NCBI GenBank assembly: GCA_030145245.1
Contig: JAQYWC010000037.1
Location: 1-60,411, forward strand
DNA from: Desulfobacterium sp.
GTDB taxonomy: Bacteria; Desulfobacterota; Desulfobacteria; Desulfobacterales; Desulfobacteraceae
Length of the DNA: 60,411 bases
Reading direction: 5' to 3'
Within the stretch, counting starts at the first letter, position 1, and each line of letters begins with the position of its first letter. The position numbers were made by a program, and so were the translations under genes. Positions 1-8,511 of the stretch are shown piece by piece. The notes under the pieces were generated by a model. It was given only the letters and a program-made list of their open reading frames with translations. It did not search any database and was not told where the DNA came from.

Positions 1-27
1 ACAGCCCCCCACACGACCTAACCGTTA

Positions 28-1722
28 TTAAAAGGTTCCGGGAAAGAGAACATATATGTAGGTCAGGGCGAGGAAGCCTGCCACGATTCCGTACAGGAGG
101 CAGGGCAGCATTGTTCGCCGGATAATGGTACCTTCCATGCCCACAAGGCCGACCGTTGCCGATGCGGCAACCACGTTGTGCACGCAGATCATGTTACCCA
201 TGGCCGCACCCACGGACTGCATGGCCACGACAATCTGGTGGCTTGAACCGATCTTGGTGGCGATGCCGTACTGGAAGTCGGCAAAGAGAAGGTTGGAAAC
301 CGTGCAGCTTCCGGTGATGAAAGCACCCAGGGCACCCACATAGGAGGCGAACATGGGCCAGACGGACCCTGCAACACCTGCCACAAAGGTGGCCATGGTC
401 AGGGGCATGGAGGCATAGCCAAGGGGATTGTGGGCGGACTGTTTCAGGATTTCAACCATGGCCACGGCAAAGAACATGGCAATGGTGGGGTTCTTCATCT
501 TGACAAAGGAGTCTTTCCAGGCGGTTTTGACCTTGTCCATGGGAATTTTGTGGAGGAAGATTGTGATCACGGCAACGAGCATAAATGGAACCACGCCGGG
601 AAGGTAGAGGGGTTTCATGGCAAAGTTAACGGTTTCATACCCCAGGATATGGGGGAATGAGATCACCCAGGAGGTAACCCATCCCTTAAAGGGAAGGCTT
701 GCGATTCGTGTGAGAACAAGAAGGGCGGCAATCAGGAGGTAGGGCATCCAGGCGGAAAACTGGCTCATGCGGGCCTTGAGTTTGGTTGTGCCGGGCTCAA
801 TTTCTCCCACCCACTCTTTTTCCCAGCCGGAGCGTTCCTCAAAATCCCATACTTCCTCGGGAAGGAACATCTTTTTCTTGGCGCCTGCAACAACCACGGA
901 CAGACCGATCAGGCCGCCTATGAGGGAGGGGAACTCAACACCGATGACAAAGGCTGTGAAAAGGTAGGGGATGGAGAAGGCAACACCGGCAAACAGAGCG
1001 AACTTCCAGGCGCCAAGACCTTCGGACCAGGATTTGTTCTTACCAAAGAAACGGGTCATGAAGCAGACAACAAAGAGGGGCAGGAGGATGGCCACTACAG
1101 AGTGGGTCAGGGCGGAAAACGCGCCCACGTTTTTCATGAAGGCGTCAAACGAAGCAACCGTGGCCTCAGGTCCGTTGGCTGCAATGGCTGCTTCAACGTT
1201 GGTTCGAAGGGTCTTGAGACCGAACCACACCGGGGTTCCCACGGCACCAAAGGTAACGGGGATGGAGTTGAGAATCAGGCTGACGCACACTGCGGCAAGG
1301 GCAGGGAAGCCGAGGCCGAGAAGGAGGGGGGCACAGATGGCGGCCGGGGTGCCAAAACCTGCGGAACCTTCTATAAAGGCACCGAATAAAAAGGCGATGA
1401 TGATGGTCTGAACCCGACGGTCAGGGGAGATGGTTGTGAAACCGTAACTGATGGTTTCCATGGCGCCGCTCTCACGCAGGGTGTATAAGATAATGATGGC
1501 GCCAAATACGATGATAAGAACGTTAATTGCACTGCCGAACCCGCTGAGGGTTGCTGCGGCAACAAGGCCTGCCGGCATTTTCCAGGCAGCAACACCCAGG
1601 ATGGCGCTGGCCAGCCAGGCAAGGGGCATGGCCTTTGTTGCGGGCCACCTCAGGCCTACCATAAATACCAGTACAATCGCGATGGGTATAAACGCTATTA
1701 ACGCAAGCACTCCTAAAGACAT
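28..1722 (-). CDS. lctP: L-lactate permease (LctP family)
   Basis: A 564-residue integral membrane protein, the usual length for the LctP/LldP lactate permease family. It is hydrophobic throughout, with about a dozen predicted membrane helices and the family's glycine-rich stretches, such as [13 protein letters not shown] near residue 115 and the C-terminal [14 protein letters not shown] region. Family members bring in L-lactate (often also D-lactate or glycolate) with protons across the inner membrane. Lactate is a classic electron donor for sulfate reducers. The gene stands alone on the minus strand and ends 27 bases from the window edge. It diverges from a histidine kinase/sigma-54 regulator pair and has a -24/-12-type promoter about 60 bases upstream of its ATG, so control by that pair is likely (inference). 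The family call is firm; the exact 2-hydroxy acid is not shown. Confidence 0.93.
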   Translation of the reverse strand: MSLGVLALIAFIPIAIVLVFMVGLRWPATKAMPLAWLASAILGVAAWKMPAGLVAAATLSGFGSAINVLIIVFGAIIILYTLRESGAMETISYGFTTISPDRRVQTIIIAFLFGAFIEGSAGFGTPAAICAPLLLGLGFPALAAVCVSLILNSIPVTFGAVGTPVWFGLKTLRTNVEAAIAANGPEATVASFDAFMKNVGAFSALTHSVVAILLPLFVVCFMTRFFGKNKSWSEGLGAWKFALFAGVAFSIPYLFTAFVIGVEFPSLIGGLIGLSVVVAGAKKKMFLPEEVWDFEERSGWEKEWVGEIEPGTTKLKARMSQFSAWMPYLLIAALLVLTRIASLPFKGWVTSWVISFPHILGYETVNFAMKPLYLPGVVPFMLVAVITIFLHKIPMDKVKTAWKDSFVKMKNPTIAMFFAVAMVEILKQSAHNPLGYASMPLTMATFVAGVAGSVWPMFASYVGALGAFITGSCTVSNLLFADFQYGIATKIGSSHQIVVAMQSVGAAMGNMICVHNVVAASATVGLVGMEGTIIRRTMLPCLLYGIVAGFLALTYIYVLFPGTF

Positions 1723-1783
1723 CCGATCCTCCTAACTCTTATGTTATTATAAAAAACCTCATGCTTTTCTCATATCCTATATT

Positions 1784-1798
1784 ACAATTTGCGTGCCA
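1784..1798 (-). promoter_or_regulatory. Sigma-54 promoter candidate for lctP
   Basis: On the minus strand the sequence TGGCACG-CAAA-TTGTA matches the sigma-54 consensus TGGCACR-N4-TTGCW except for GT in place of the -12 GC. The GG-to-G(C) spacing is correct. Transcription would begin about 60 bases before the permease ATG. A GAFTGA-containing sigma-54 activator is encoded close by. Confidence 0.6.
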
Positions 1799-2090
1799 TG
1801 GTTGTTATCTGGTTGGAATTACAGGGGATACCAGTGTTCGCTCTTGTTTTTCAGACACCGGGCTTAAAAAAAACCGGGCCGGAGTCTGAAAAAACGGAAT
1901 GGCAAAGGGTGACGTTAGGGGAATGTTTCTGCTTATTTGTGTTATTTTAAGGTGTTATTTATGAAGTCCTTTTTTTCGGACCCTTTCCTGTTCCTTGGCC
2001 GGGGTGGGAAAAAAAGGTGGAATTCTTTCAAAATGAGGGGATATTCATTGGATGGTTGCCGTGATGGCGTCCCGGGGCTGGCTTTTTTTA

Positions 2091-2106
2091 TGGTACAATA
2101 GTTGCT
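2091..2106 (+). promoter_or_regulatory. Sigma-54 promoter candidate for kinase-regulator genes
   Basis: TGGTAC-AATAG-TTGCT matches the sigma-54 -24/-12 consensus at every conserved base except T for C at the fourth position, with correct GG/GC spacing. The predicted start is near 2117, about 50 bases before the kinase ATG. This suggests the two-component genes are themselves sigma-54 dependent and perhaps autoregulated. Confidence 0.6.
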
Positions 2107-2169
2107 AATGATTTCTCTTTTGAAATTATTTCATTTATAATCCATGGAAAGCATACTAAAAGAGTCTGA

Positions 2170-4833
2170 ATGAAACCAAAAATTTTTACATATATTATGG
2201 TGATCATCATAGCCATGGTCGTTACCGGACCCGCATTTGCCGGCAATGACCCACTGCAAAGCCGACGCATCCTCTACCTTAACTCATACCAGAGCGGCTA
2301 TGCCTGGTCAGACGGCATCCTCAACGGCATACGGTCGGAGTTGTCCAAAAGAATAGAAAACCTGGATCTCCAGGTGGAGTTCATGGATTCCAAGAAATAT
2401 TATGGCAAGAAGATCCTGGAGATGCTCCACGGCTATTACCAGTACAAGTTCAAGGACGTTCGTTTTGATGTTGTGATCACCTCGGACAACAGCGCCTTTG
2501 AGTTTGCATTGAAATACAGGGACTCATTGTTTCCAGGGGTTCCCATCGTTTTTTGCGGATTGAACAATTATAATCCCGCCATGCTGGGGGGCCAAAAAGG
2601 GATCACCGGCATCGAGGAGAGCGTCGATTTTGCCGAGAACCTTGGGATTGCACGGCGTCTGCATCCCAATGCCACACAGATGGTGGTGATCGGCAACCGT
2701 ACCTTGACCTCCCTTGCCATCATCCGTGAGATCAAGAAGACCATCAAAGAGAAGGCCATTGATTTCAAGGTGTCGTTTATCTCAGGTTTTAAGACAAGCC
2801 ATCTTCAAGCCGGTAAAAAATCCTTCCTTGAAGACATTCCCAAGGATTCTTTGATTTACATCGTGCCCACCCATGAAGCCACCGGGGAAAAGTTCTACAC
2901 GCCGGAGGATATAAGCCGCATGGTGTGCAGGGCCACAAGTCTTCCGGTCTACAGCTCCTGGGTTTTTCTGACCGGTACCGGTATCGTGGGCGGCAAACTT
3001 GCCAGCGGGTTTGAGCACGGCAAAACAGCGGGAAGCGTTGCCGCACGAATCTTGAACGGAGAGAATCCGGATGCCATTCCCGTGGTCACCGGCGGCGGTC
3101 ACACCTATGTTTTTGACCACAACGTGCTCACCCGGTTCAATATAGAAAAGGAGCGGCTGCCCGAGGCCAGCGTTATCATCAACGAGCCCTACAACTTTTA
3201 TAAGCTGAACCGGCATATCTTCTGGGTGATCATTGCAAGCGTCATCATCCTCTCCGCCATGGTGATTCTCCTGGTCCTCAACATGGTCCAGAAAAGAAGG
3301 GCCAACTTTGCCATGCGGGAGTCCAAAAAGAAACTGCGGCTCATTCTGGACAACATTCCCCAGCTGGTGTTCTGGCAGGACCATGACCTGAACTTCGTTG
3401 ATGTGAACAACTCGTTCATGAAGTTTTTCAAGATCTCGGACAAGCGCAGCATCATTGGGTCCGCTATCACCAGCATCCCCAATCTGGGGGAGGCGGCCAA
3501 GGTTTCAAGGGAGCTTGGACTGAGGGTGCTTTCCACAAACAAGCCCAGCTACTCCTGTCCCTGGAAAATACGCATAAACGACCAGGAGTCGATCTGGCTT
3601 GAGATGAGCAAAATTCCCCTCCATGATGAAAACGGGAACGTCATCGGCGTGCTGAGTACGGCCGAGGACATCACCAAGAAGATCAATCTCAAAAAGCAGC
3701 TGACCCAGGCCCAGAAGATGGAGGCCCTGGGCATATTGTCGGGGGGGATTGCCCATGATTTCAACAATATCCTGACATCCATCATCAACTCCACCGAGCT
3801 TGCCATTGAAGATGTGCCCGTTGATTCCATCACCCGCAAGGATCTGGAACGGGTCTTGAACGCCGGAAACCGGGGCGCCAATCTTGTCAAGCAGATCCTG
3901 ACCTTTTCACGGCCCGGGCATATGCAGTTCAGGAACATGAGCATGACCGGCATTGTCACCGATGCCATGGAACTGTTGAAGACGTCTCTGCCGGGGAACC
4001 TTGAGATCATCACCGATATCGGTAAGATCCGGTCCCACTGCCACGGTGACCCTACCCAGATTCACCAGGTGGTCATGAACCTTTGCACCAACTCCTTCCA
4101 GGCCATGAACGGTTTGGGCGGAAGGCTCCGGGTCGGACTCAGGGAGCGGACCGTCTTTGCCGGTGAAGCCGAAAAGGTGAACCTGCTCCCCGGCAGCTAT
4201 GTGGAACTGACCGTTGCAGACAACGGTCCGGGCATCGATCCTGACATCATTGACAAGATTTTTGATCCCTTCTTTTCCACCAAGAGCAAGAACATCGGGA
4301 CGGGGCTCGGGCTCTCCATGGTCCATGGTATTGTCCAGGGCCACAACGGTGCCATCACGGTGACAAGTCTTCCCTTTGAACAGACCCAATTTACCATTTT
4401 GATTCCCCAGATCGACAGGGGTGATGATGATGAGGTCACAGGAGATACCGGTTCTCAAAGGGGCGAGGGCACTATCCTCTTTGTGGAGGATGATGCGGAT
4501 CAGCGGGAGAGCGTGCCAAGGACCCTGGAAAAACTGGGATACAGGGTCACCCCGGTCAACGATGCCCAAGAGGCCATGGAGCGCCTTTCCCTGGAGCCTG
4601 GAAAGTTCGATCTTGTGATCACCGATTATGACATGCCCAGAACCAGCGGCCTGGACCTGGCAAAGCAGATTAAAAAAATCCTGCCCGATCTTCCCTTGAT
4701 CATGGTGTCCGGGCGGAACGTGGATTTTTGTGTCCAGGAATCGGACAACATCCGGAAATTTGTTGTCAAACCCTACAACAAGACCATCCTGTCCGAAGCC
4801 ATCAACCAGGTGATGCACGGCCAGGATTTTTAA
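2170..4833 (+). CDS. Hybrid sensor histidine kinase with ABC-type periplasmic sensor
   Basis: An 887-residue membrane sensor kinase. It has an N-terminal signal/anchor (residues 1-24), then a periplasmic domain of about 300 residues resembling ABC substrate-binding proteins of the ABC_sub_bind type (RILYLNSYQSGYAWSDG at about 34). A membrane helix follows at about 350-374 (HIFWVIIASVIILSAMVILL), then a PAS domain at about 390-510. The HisKA phosphoacceptor is H529 in GGIAHDFNNIL, followed by an ATPase domain with NLCTNSFQAM and GTGLGLSMV. A C-terminal receiver has its phosphoacceptor aspartate at about 819 (VITDYDMP). It presumably senses a periplasmic small molecule and phosphorylates the sigma-54 regulator encoded 125 bases downstream. 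The divergent lactate permease suggests lactate or another organic acid as signal (inference). The spare receiver implies a branched phosphorelay. Confidence 0.9.
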   Translation: MKPKIFTYIMVIIIAMVVTGPAFAGNDPLQSRRILYLNSYQSGYAWSDGILNGIRSELSKRIENLDLQVEFMDSKKYYGKKILEMLHGYYQYKFKDVRFDVVITSDNSAFEFALKYRDSLFPGVPIVFCGLNNYNPAMLGGQKGITGIEESVDFAENLGIARRLHPNATQMVVIGNRTLTSLAIIREIKKTIKEKAIDFKVSFISGFKTSHLQAGKKSFLEDIPKDSLIYIVPTHEATGEKFYTPEDISRMVCRATSLPVYSSWVFLTGTGIVGGKLASGFEHGKTAGSVAARILNGENPDAIPVVTGGGHTYVFDHNVLTRFNIEKERLPEASVIINEPYNFYKLNRHIFWVIIASVIILSAMVILLVLNMVQKRRANFAMRESKKKLRLILDNIPQLVFWQDHDLNFVDVNNSFMKFFKISDKRSIIGSAITSIPNLGEAAKVSRELGLRVLSTNKPSYSCPWKIRINDQESIWLEMSKIPLHDENGNVIGVLSTAEDITKKINLKKQLTQAQKMEALGILSGGIAHDFNNILTSIINSTELAIEDVPVDSITRKDLERVLNAGNRGANLVKQILTFSRPGHMQFRNMSMTGIVTDAMELLKTSLPGNLEIITDIGKIRSHCHGDPTQIHQVVMNLCTNSFQAMNGLGGRLRVGLRERTVFAGEAEKVNLLPGSYVELTVADNGPGIDPDIIDKIFDPFFSTKSKNIGTGLGLSMVHGIVQGHNGAITVTSLPFEQTQFTILIPQIDRGDDDEVTGDTGSQRGEGTILFVEDDADQRESVPRTLEKLGYRVTPVNDAQEAMERLSLEPGKFDLVITDYDMPRTSGLDLAKQIKKILPDLPLIMVSGRNVDFCVQESDNIRKFVVKPYNKTILSEAINQVMHGQDF

Positions 4834-4958
4834 CCATGGATGTTTGCATTCGAATGGATACCTGCTGTCACTGTCAGGTGGTCTCGATTCATATGCAAGG
4901 TGCTGCAAAAAGCTTTTTTTTATTGCTTAACCCGGATCACTCCTTATTATAGACGACT

Positions 4959-6335
4959 ATGGCATTAATACTGATAATAGATGACGACAACAACTTCTGC
5001 GGGACCATGGAAAGCCTGATCCTGCGCATGGGACACGACTGTCTCAAGGCCGAAACCCTGAACCAGGGCATGGCGTTCCTTGCCACCCGGGATGTGGACA
5101 TCCTGCTTCTGGACGTGCGGCTGCCCGACGGCAACGGCCTTGAGTTTCTTCCCCAGATCAAGGAAAAGAGCATCTCCAATCCTGAGATTTTCATTGTAAC
5201 GGGACTGGGTGACCCGGATGGTGCCGAGGCCGCCATCAGGGAAGGGGTGTGGGATTATATTGTGAAGCCCACCTCGGTGAAGCAGACCAAGTTGAGCCTG
5301 ACCCGGGCATTGAAATACAGGGAGGAGAAAAAAAGCAAAAAGCAGACCGTGGCCATCGATCTTGACCGGATCATCGGCGAGTCACCCGTGATCAAGCAGT
5401 GCTTTGAAAGCCTTACCCGGGCCTCCGTGTCAAACGCCCCTGTCCTCATCACCGGTGAGACCGGCACCGGCAAGGAGCTTTTTGCCAATACCATCCATGA
5501 AAACAGCGTCAGGGGCCGGAACAATTTTGTTGTGGTGGACTGTGCCGCCCTGACCGAATCCCTGCTGGAGAGCACCCTGTTCGGCCATAAAAAAGGGGCT
5601 TTCACCGGGGCTGCGGACAAGCGGACAGGCCTTGTGAAGCTTGCGGACAAGGGAACCCTGTTCCTTGACGAGGTGGGCGAGATGCCGCTTTCCACCCAAA
5701 AATCCTTTTTGCGGGTGCTCCAGGAAAAACGGTTCCGCCCGGTGGGGGACAGCCTGGAAATCAGCAGCGACTTCCGCCTGATCGCCGCAACCAACCGGGA
5801 CCTTGACGCCATGGTCAAAAAAGGGGAGTTCCGCCAGGACCTGCTCTACAGGCTGTGCGCCGTCCAGCTCAGGATCCCCCCCTTGCGCAAGCGGGGAGGT
5901 GATATCAAACAACTTGCCATTTTCCATGTCAACCGGCTCTGTGATGACTACCAGATTCCCAACAAGGGATTTGAACAGGTTTTCTTTGACACCCTCAATG
6001 CTTACCACTGGCCCGGCAATGTGCGTGAGCTGTTCAATGTCCTGGAGACCGCCTTTGTGGCATCCGGTTATGAAAAAACCCTATACGCCATGCACCTTCC
6101 CAGGGAGATCCGCATCCAGGTGGCCAAGGCCTCCATGCAGAAGGGAACCGGCCGGCCGGATGAACCGGAAATGAGCCTCCCCTCCTTTAAGGAGTTCAAG
6201 AATCTCATGGAGATCAAGTACCTCAAGCAGATAATAGCGGAGAACCGGGGGGATGTGCAGACCATCCTGAAACGGTCCGGGCTCTCAAAATCCCATTTCT
6301 ACAGCCTGCTCAAAAAGTACGACATCAAAATATGA
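4959..6335 (+). CDS. Sigma-54-dependent response regulator (NtrC family)
   Basis: A 458-residue transcription activator with the standard NtrC layout. The receiver (residues 1-120) has phosphoacceptor D52 in LLLDVRLPDG. The AAA+ domain has Walker A GETGTGKE from about residue 166, the sigma-54 contact loop GAFTGA at 213-218 and FLDEVGEM as Walker B. The C-terminus carries a Fis-type helix-turn-helix (RGDVQTILKRSGLSKSHFYS). When phosphorylated it should hydrolyse ATP to open sigma-54 promoters. Its obvious partner is the histidine kinase just upstream. Likely targets are the two -24/-12 elements in the region between lctP and the kinase gene. Confidence 0.95.
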   Translation: MALILIIDDDNNFCGTMESLILRMGHDCLKAETLNQGMAFLATRDVDILLLDVRLPDGNGLEFLPQIKEKSISNPEIFIVTGLGDPDGAEAAIREGVWDYIVKPTSVKQTKLSLTRALKYREEKKSKKQTVAIDLDRIIGESPVIKQCFESLTRASVSNAPVLITGETGTGKELFANTIHENSVRGRNNFVVVDCAALTESLLESTLFGHKKGAFTGAADKRTGLVKLADKGTLFLDEVGEMPLSTQKSFLRVLQEKRFRPVGDSLEISSDFRLIAATNRDLDAMVKKGEFRQDLLYRLCAVQLRIPPLRKRGGDIKQLAIFHVNRLCDDYQIPNKGFEQVFFDTLNAYHWPGNVRELFNVLETAFVASGYEKTLYAMHLPREIRIQVAKASMQKGTGRPDEPEMSLPSFKEFKNLMEIKYLKQIIAENRGDVQTILKRSGLSKSHFYSLLKKYDIKI

Positions 6336-6443
6336 GAGCGCATTTGCACGAACACGCATGCCCTCTTTTTTTGGGGGAACAGCTAAAAGGATTGTGCCTG
6401 CGGAGGGATGGTTGCGTCTGCGGGAAACAGCGGTTGGGGTGCG

Positions 6444-7112
6444 TTATTTTTTGTATACATCTATCCCGTAGCGGGCCATGCGTTCGCCCGAATCAAAATA
6501 ATGTTTTCTGATCTGATATTCCACGTCCCTTGGTACCCCTGATTTAAGGGCATCAACAATTACCCGGTGGCGCTGGTGGATCTCCTGGGCTGTGAACAGT
6601 TTTATCCAGTGTCTGAAAAGAAGAAATTTCGAAATTCCCTGGCAGGATCTGTGGCAGAGTTCGGAGAGCAGTTCGTTGTTTACCCTGGAAAAGAGGATCT
6701 GGTGAAATTCGTTGTCAAGCTCCGTATTGTCTTCAATGGGCGCCTGGGTATCCGCAATGGTTTTCATTTCCTGGACAAGGGTTTCCAATCTTGCAATATC
6801 CTTGTCTGTATAAAGGACAAGGGCTGCGGCCACAGCAGCCCCTTCCAGAATCCCGCCGGTAAAGTAGCTGTCCCTGATCTGTTTGGCGGTGAGGGTGGTT
6901 ACATATTTACCCTTCTGGGGCACGGAAACGATGAGCCCCTCCTTGGCAAGAATCTGGAGGGCTTCACGTATGGGGGCTCGACTGATGGAGAGTTTTTTAG
7001 CCAGGTTTACTTCTTTGATCTTTGTACCCGGCTGAAATTCTCCGTTCAGGATTCCCTTTTTTATATAGCTAACGACTTGGTCACTATAGGTTTGCTTCTT
7101 TATTTCAGGCAT
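6444..7112 (-). CDS. GntR-family transcriptional regulator (FCD type)
   Basis: A 222-residue regulator. Residues 1-75 form a GntR winged helix-turn-helix (YIKKGILNGEFQPGTKIKEV and LSISRAPIREALQILAKEGL). The rest is an all-helical FCD ligand domain with the expected metal/ligand residues scattered through ELDNEFHQILF and the C-terminal RKHYFDSG region. It is the last gene of the minus-strand cluster that starts with ridA, and an AAAGGA ribosome site precedes its ATG. FCD regulators usually bind short GT..AC palindromes and release them on binding an organic or amino acid. The two identical AATGTCGACATT palindromes upstream of ridA are the best candidate operators, which would make it the local repressor (inference). 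Confidence 0.9.
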   Translation of the reverse strand: MPEIKKQTYSDQVVSYIKKGILNGEFQPGTKIKEVNLAKKLSISRAPIREALQILAKEGLIVSVPQKGKYVTTLTAKQIRDSYFTGGILEGAAVAAALVLYTDKDIARLETLVQEMKTIADTQAPIEDNTELDNEFHQILFSRVNNELLSELCHRSCQGISKFLLFRHWIKLFTAQEIHQRHRVIVDALKSGVPRDVEYQIRKHYFDSGERMARYGIDVYKK

Positions 7113-7197
7113 TTACTGTCCTTTGTTTGCTCCGTGCTGTTGGTGGTGATACAAAAGTAAAAAGGTTGTAGATGGATTTTCATTTTTTTGCAAGTCA

Positions 7198-8442
7198 TCA
7201 TGGTTGTTTGCCGGTGAAAAGAAAGTTGAAATCATCTTCCCTGAAAGAAAAACGTTCTTCCATCTCCTGCCGGGCGTTTTCAATGTCTGCGGCAAGAACG
7301 GGCAGTGTTTTTTTGATGATGGCAATGTATTTGTCCGCATCCTGGGCCACGAAGGCGGGAATTTTCCATATTTTGATGGAGTGTTCCGAAACGGTCATGG
7401 AGAGGACCGCTGCCGTGCCGGGCATCAGCCCTCCGCCGGCCACCACATTGTGAAGATCCGAGGACATGAAGGTCACTCCGCCCGCATCCTGGCTGACAAT
7501 AACGGCCAGTTTTCCCATGATGGCAACTTTTTCCCGGGCGGTTGCGGCCCGGGCCAAATCCTTGCCAAGGGAGGTGATGCGTTCCCCCAGTTCCCGGGTG
7601 TTTGCTGCCATTTCATTGGTTCCCCGGGGGTAGGCCGTGTCGGAGCATGTGCAGGGAAGGCCCGTGGCATGGATTCCCTTGACCAAGGCGTTGTAGACCG
7701 CCCGGTTGTCCACATCCTTGTTCATCCTCACCCAGAACCGGTTGTCTTCCTGGTCTTTGCACATGGCGGGTACATATGCCTTGCTTTCGAGAATGATGGT
7801 GGGAAGCCGGTCAAGGCCAAGGGCTTTCATGGCGCGCCCTTTGTCCCCTAACATGATGTTTCCTTCCAGGTCTTCGTCCGGTCCGAGGCCCTGGTCATTG
7901 GCATTGAGCAGCGCCATGACGGAGACGGGAATTGAATTGATTTCCAGGACGGCCCCCATGGTCCTGCCGATCTTGCCGGGCATATCTTCATCGCCGGTGA
8001 CAAGTTTGCCTGGGTATTTTTTCTCAAAGGTGTCGATGACCGCAAGACAGGTGGCGGTCTGAAGGGCCACGGGCAGTTCCATAACGCCTTGGCCGTAGAT
8101 CCGGCCAAAGGCCGCAAAGGCGGCTTTCTGGCTGTATACGGCGTCAAGTCCAATGGCGAGCCGTACAAGGGTGGCCTCGTAGGGGGTGATGCCCCGGCGG
8201 GTCCGGGCGATTCCCTTGCCGCCGTCCTGGGTGCGGACCGTAACGGTACCGGTATCGATATCCGCATCCACCGAGGAGATGGTGGTGCACACAGGAAAGG
8301 CCCGGCGCAAAAGGCATGCGACCACGGCAAAGCCGGCCGTATCGTCCTGGACAAATCCGAAATTGCTGTGAACGTGTCCTGCGCCTGCATGGCCCATGAT
8401 ACCTATAATACCCTTGGACCGGCTGCTTTTTTCAACTTTCAT
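7198..8442 (-). CDS. Unrecognised 414-aa conserved-looking protein of the TRAP/PLP operon
   Basis: The ATG at 8442 was chosen because AAAGGAG sits eight bases upstream; longer reading would run back through a terminator hairpin. I do not recognise a family. The protein is soluble, with no signal peptide. Near its N-terminus it has a glycine/histidine-rich segment GHAGAGHVHSNFGF, and later motifs GLDAVYSQKAAFAAFGR, VLEINSIPVSVMALLNANDQ, CTCSDTAYPRG and GGVTFMSSDLHNVVAGGG. The conserved-looking histidines and glycines suggest an enzyme or a nucleotide/metal binder, but this is not proven. It lies between dctM and gntR on the same strand, so it probably acts on the imported substrate or its product. 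A hairpin terminator between dctM and this gene would set its expression below that of the transporter. Confidence 0.75.
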   Translation of the reverse strand: MKVEKSSRSKGIIGIMGHAGAGHVHSNFGFVQDDTAGFAVVACLLRRAFPVCTTISSVDADIDTGTVTVRTQDGGKGIARTRRGITPYEATLVRLAIGLDAVYSQKAAFAAFGRIYGQGVMELPVALQTATCLAVIDTFEKKYPGKLVTGDEDMPGKIGRTMGAVLEINSIPVSVMALLNANDQGLGPDEDLEGNIMLGDKGRAMKALGLDRLPTIILESKAYVPAMCKDQEDNRFWVRMNKDVDNRAVYNALVKGIHATGLPCTCSDTAYPRGTNEMAANTRELGERITSLGKDLARAATAREKVAIMGKLAVIVSQDAGGVTFMSSDLHNVVAGGGLMPGTAAVLSMTVSEHSIKIWKIPAFVAQDADKYIAIIKKTLPVLAADIENARQEMEERFSFREDDFNFLFTGKQP

Positions 8443-8469
8443 TGTGGTCGGATCTCCTTTGTATTCAAG

Positions 8470-8498
8470 AAAAGGCCCGGCAATGCCGGGCCTTTTTT
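8470..8498 (-). terminator. Intrinsic terminator after dctM, with T-runs on both strands
   Basis: Perfect 8-bp GC arms (GGCCCGGC at 8474-8481 and GCCGGGCC at 8485-8492) close a three-base loop. The stem is flanked by A and T runs on either side, so it could work in both directions. On the minus strand it lies just after the dctM stop and before the 414-aa gene, probably as a partial terminator. Confidence 0.75.
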
Positions 8499-8511
8499 CC
8501 ATATTTTTGTT

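Larger units (their letters stand above)
1723..2169. other. Divergent intergenic region with enhancer-like repeat
   Basis: This 447-bp gap separates lctP and the histidine kinase gene. It contains two divergent sigma-54-like elements (1784-1798 minus, 2091-2106 plus). Between them lies an inverted repeat with perfect 10-bp arms, TTTTTCAGAC at 1847-1856 and GTCTGAAAAA at 1884-1893. Its centre is about 75 bases upstream of the lctP promoter and about 225 bases upstream of the kinase promoter, fitting an activator-binding enhancer. A cruciform or hairpin role is an alternative. No convincing ORF lies here. Confidence 0.5.

Noticed and set aside
3907-4908. 333-codon minus-strand frame opposite the histidine kinase gene
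   Set aside because: Shadow frame; the plus strand carries unmistakable kinase and receiver motifs.
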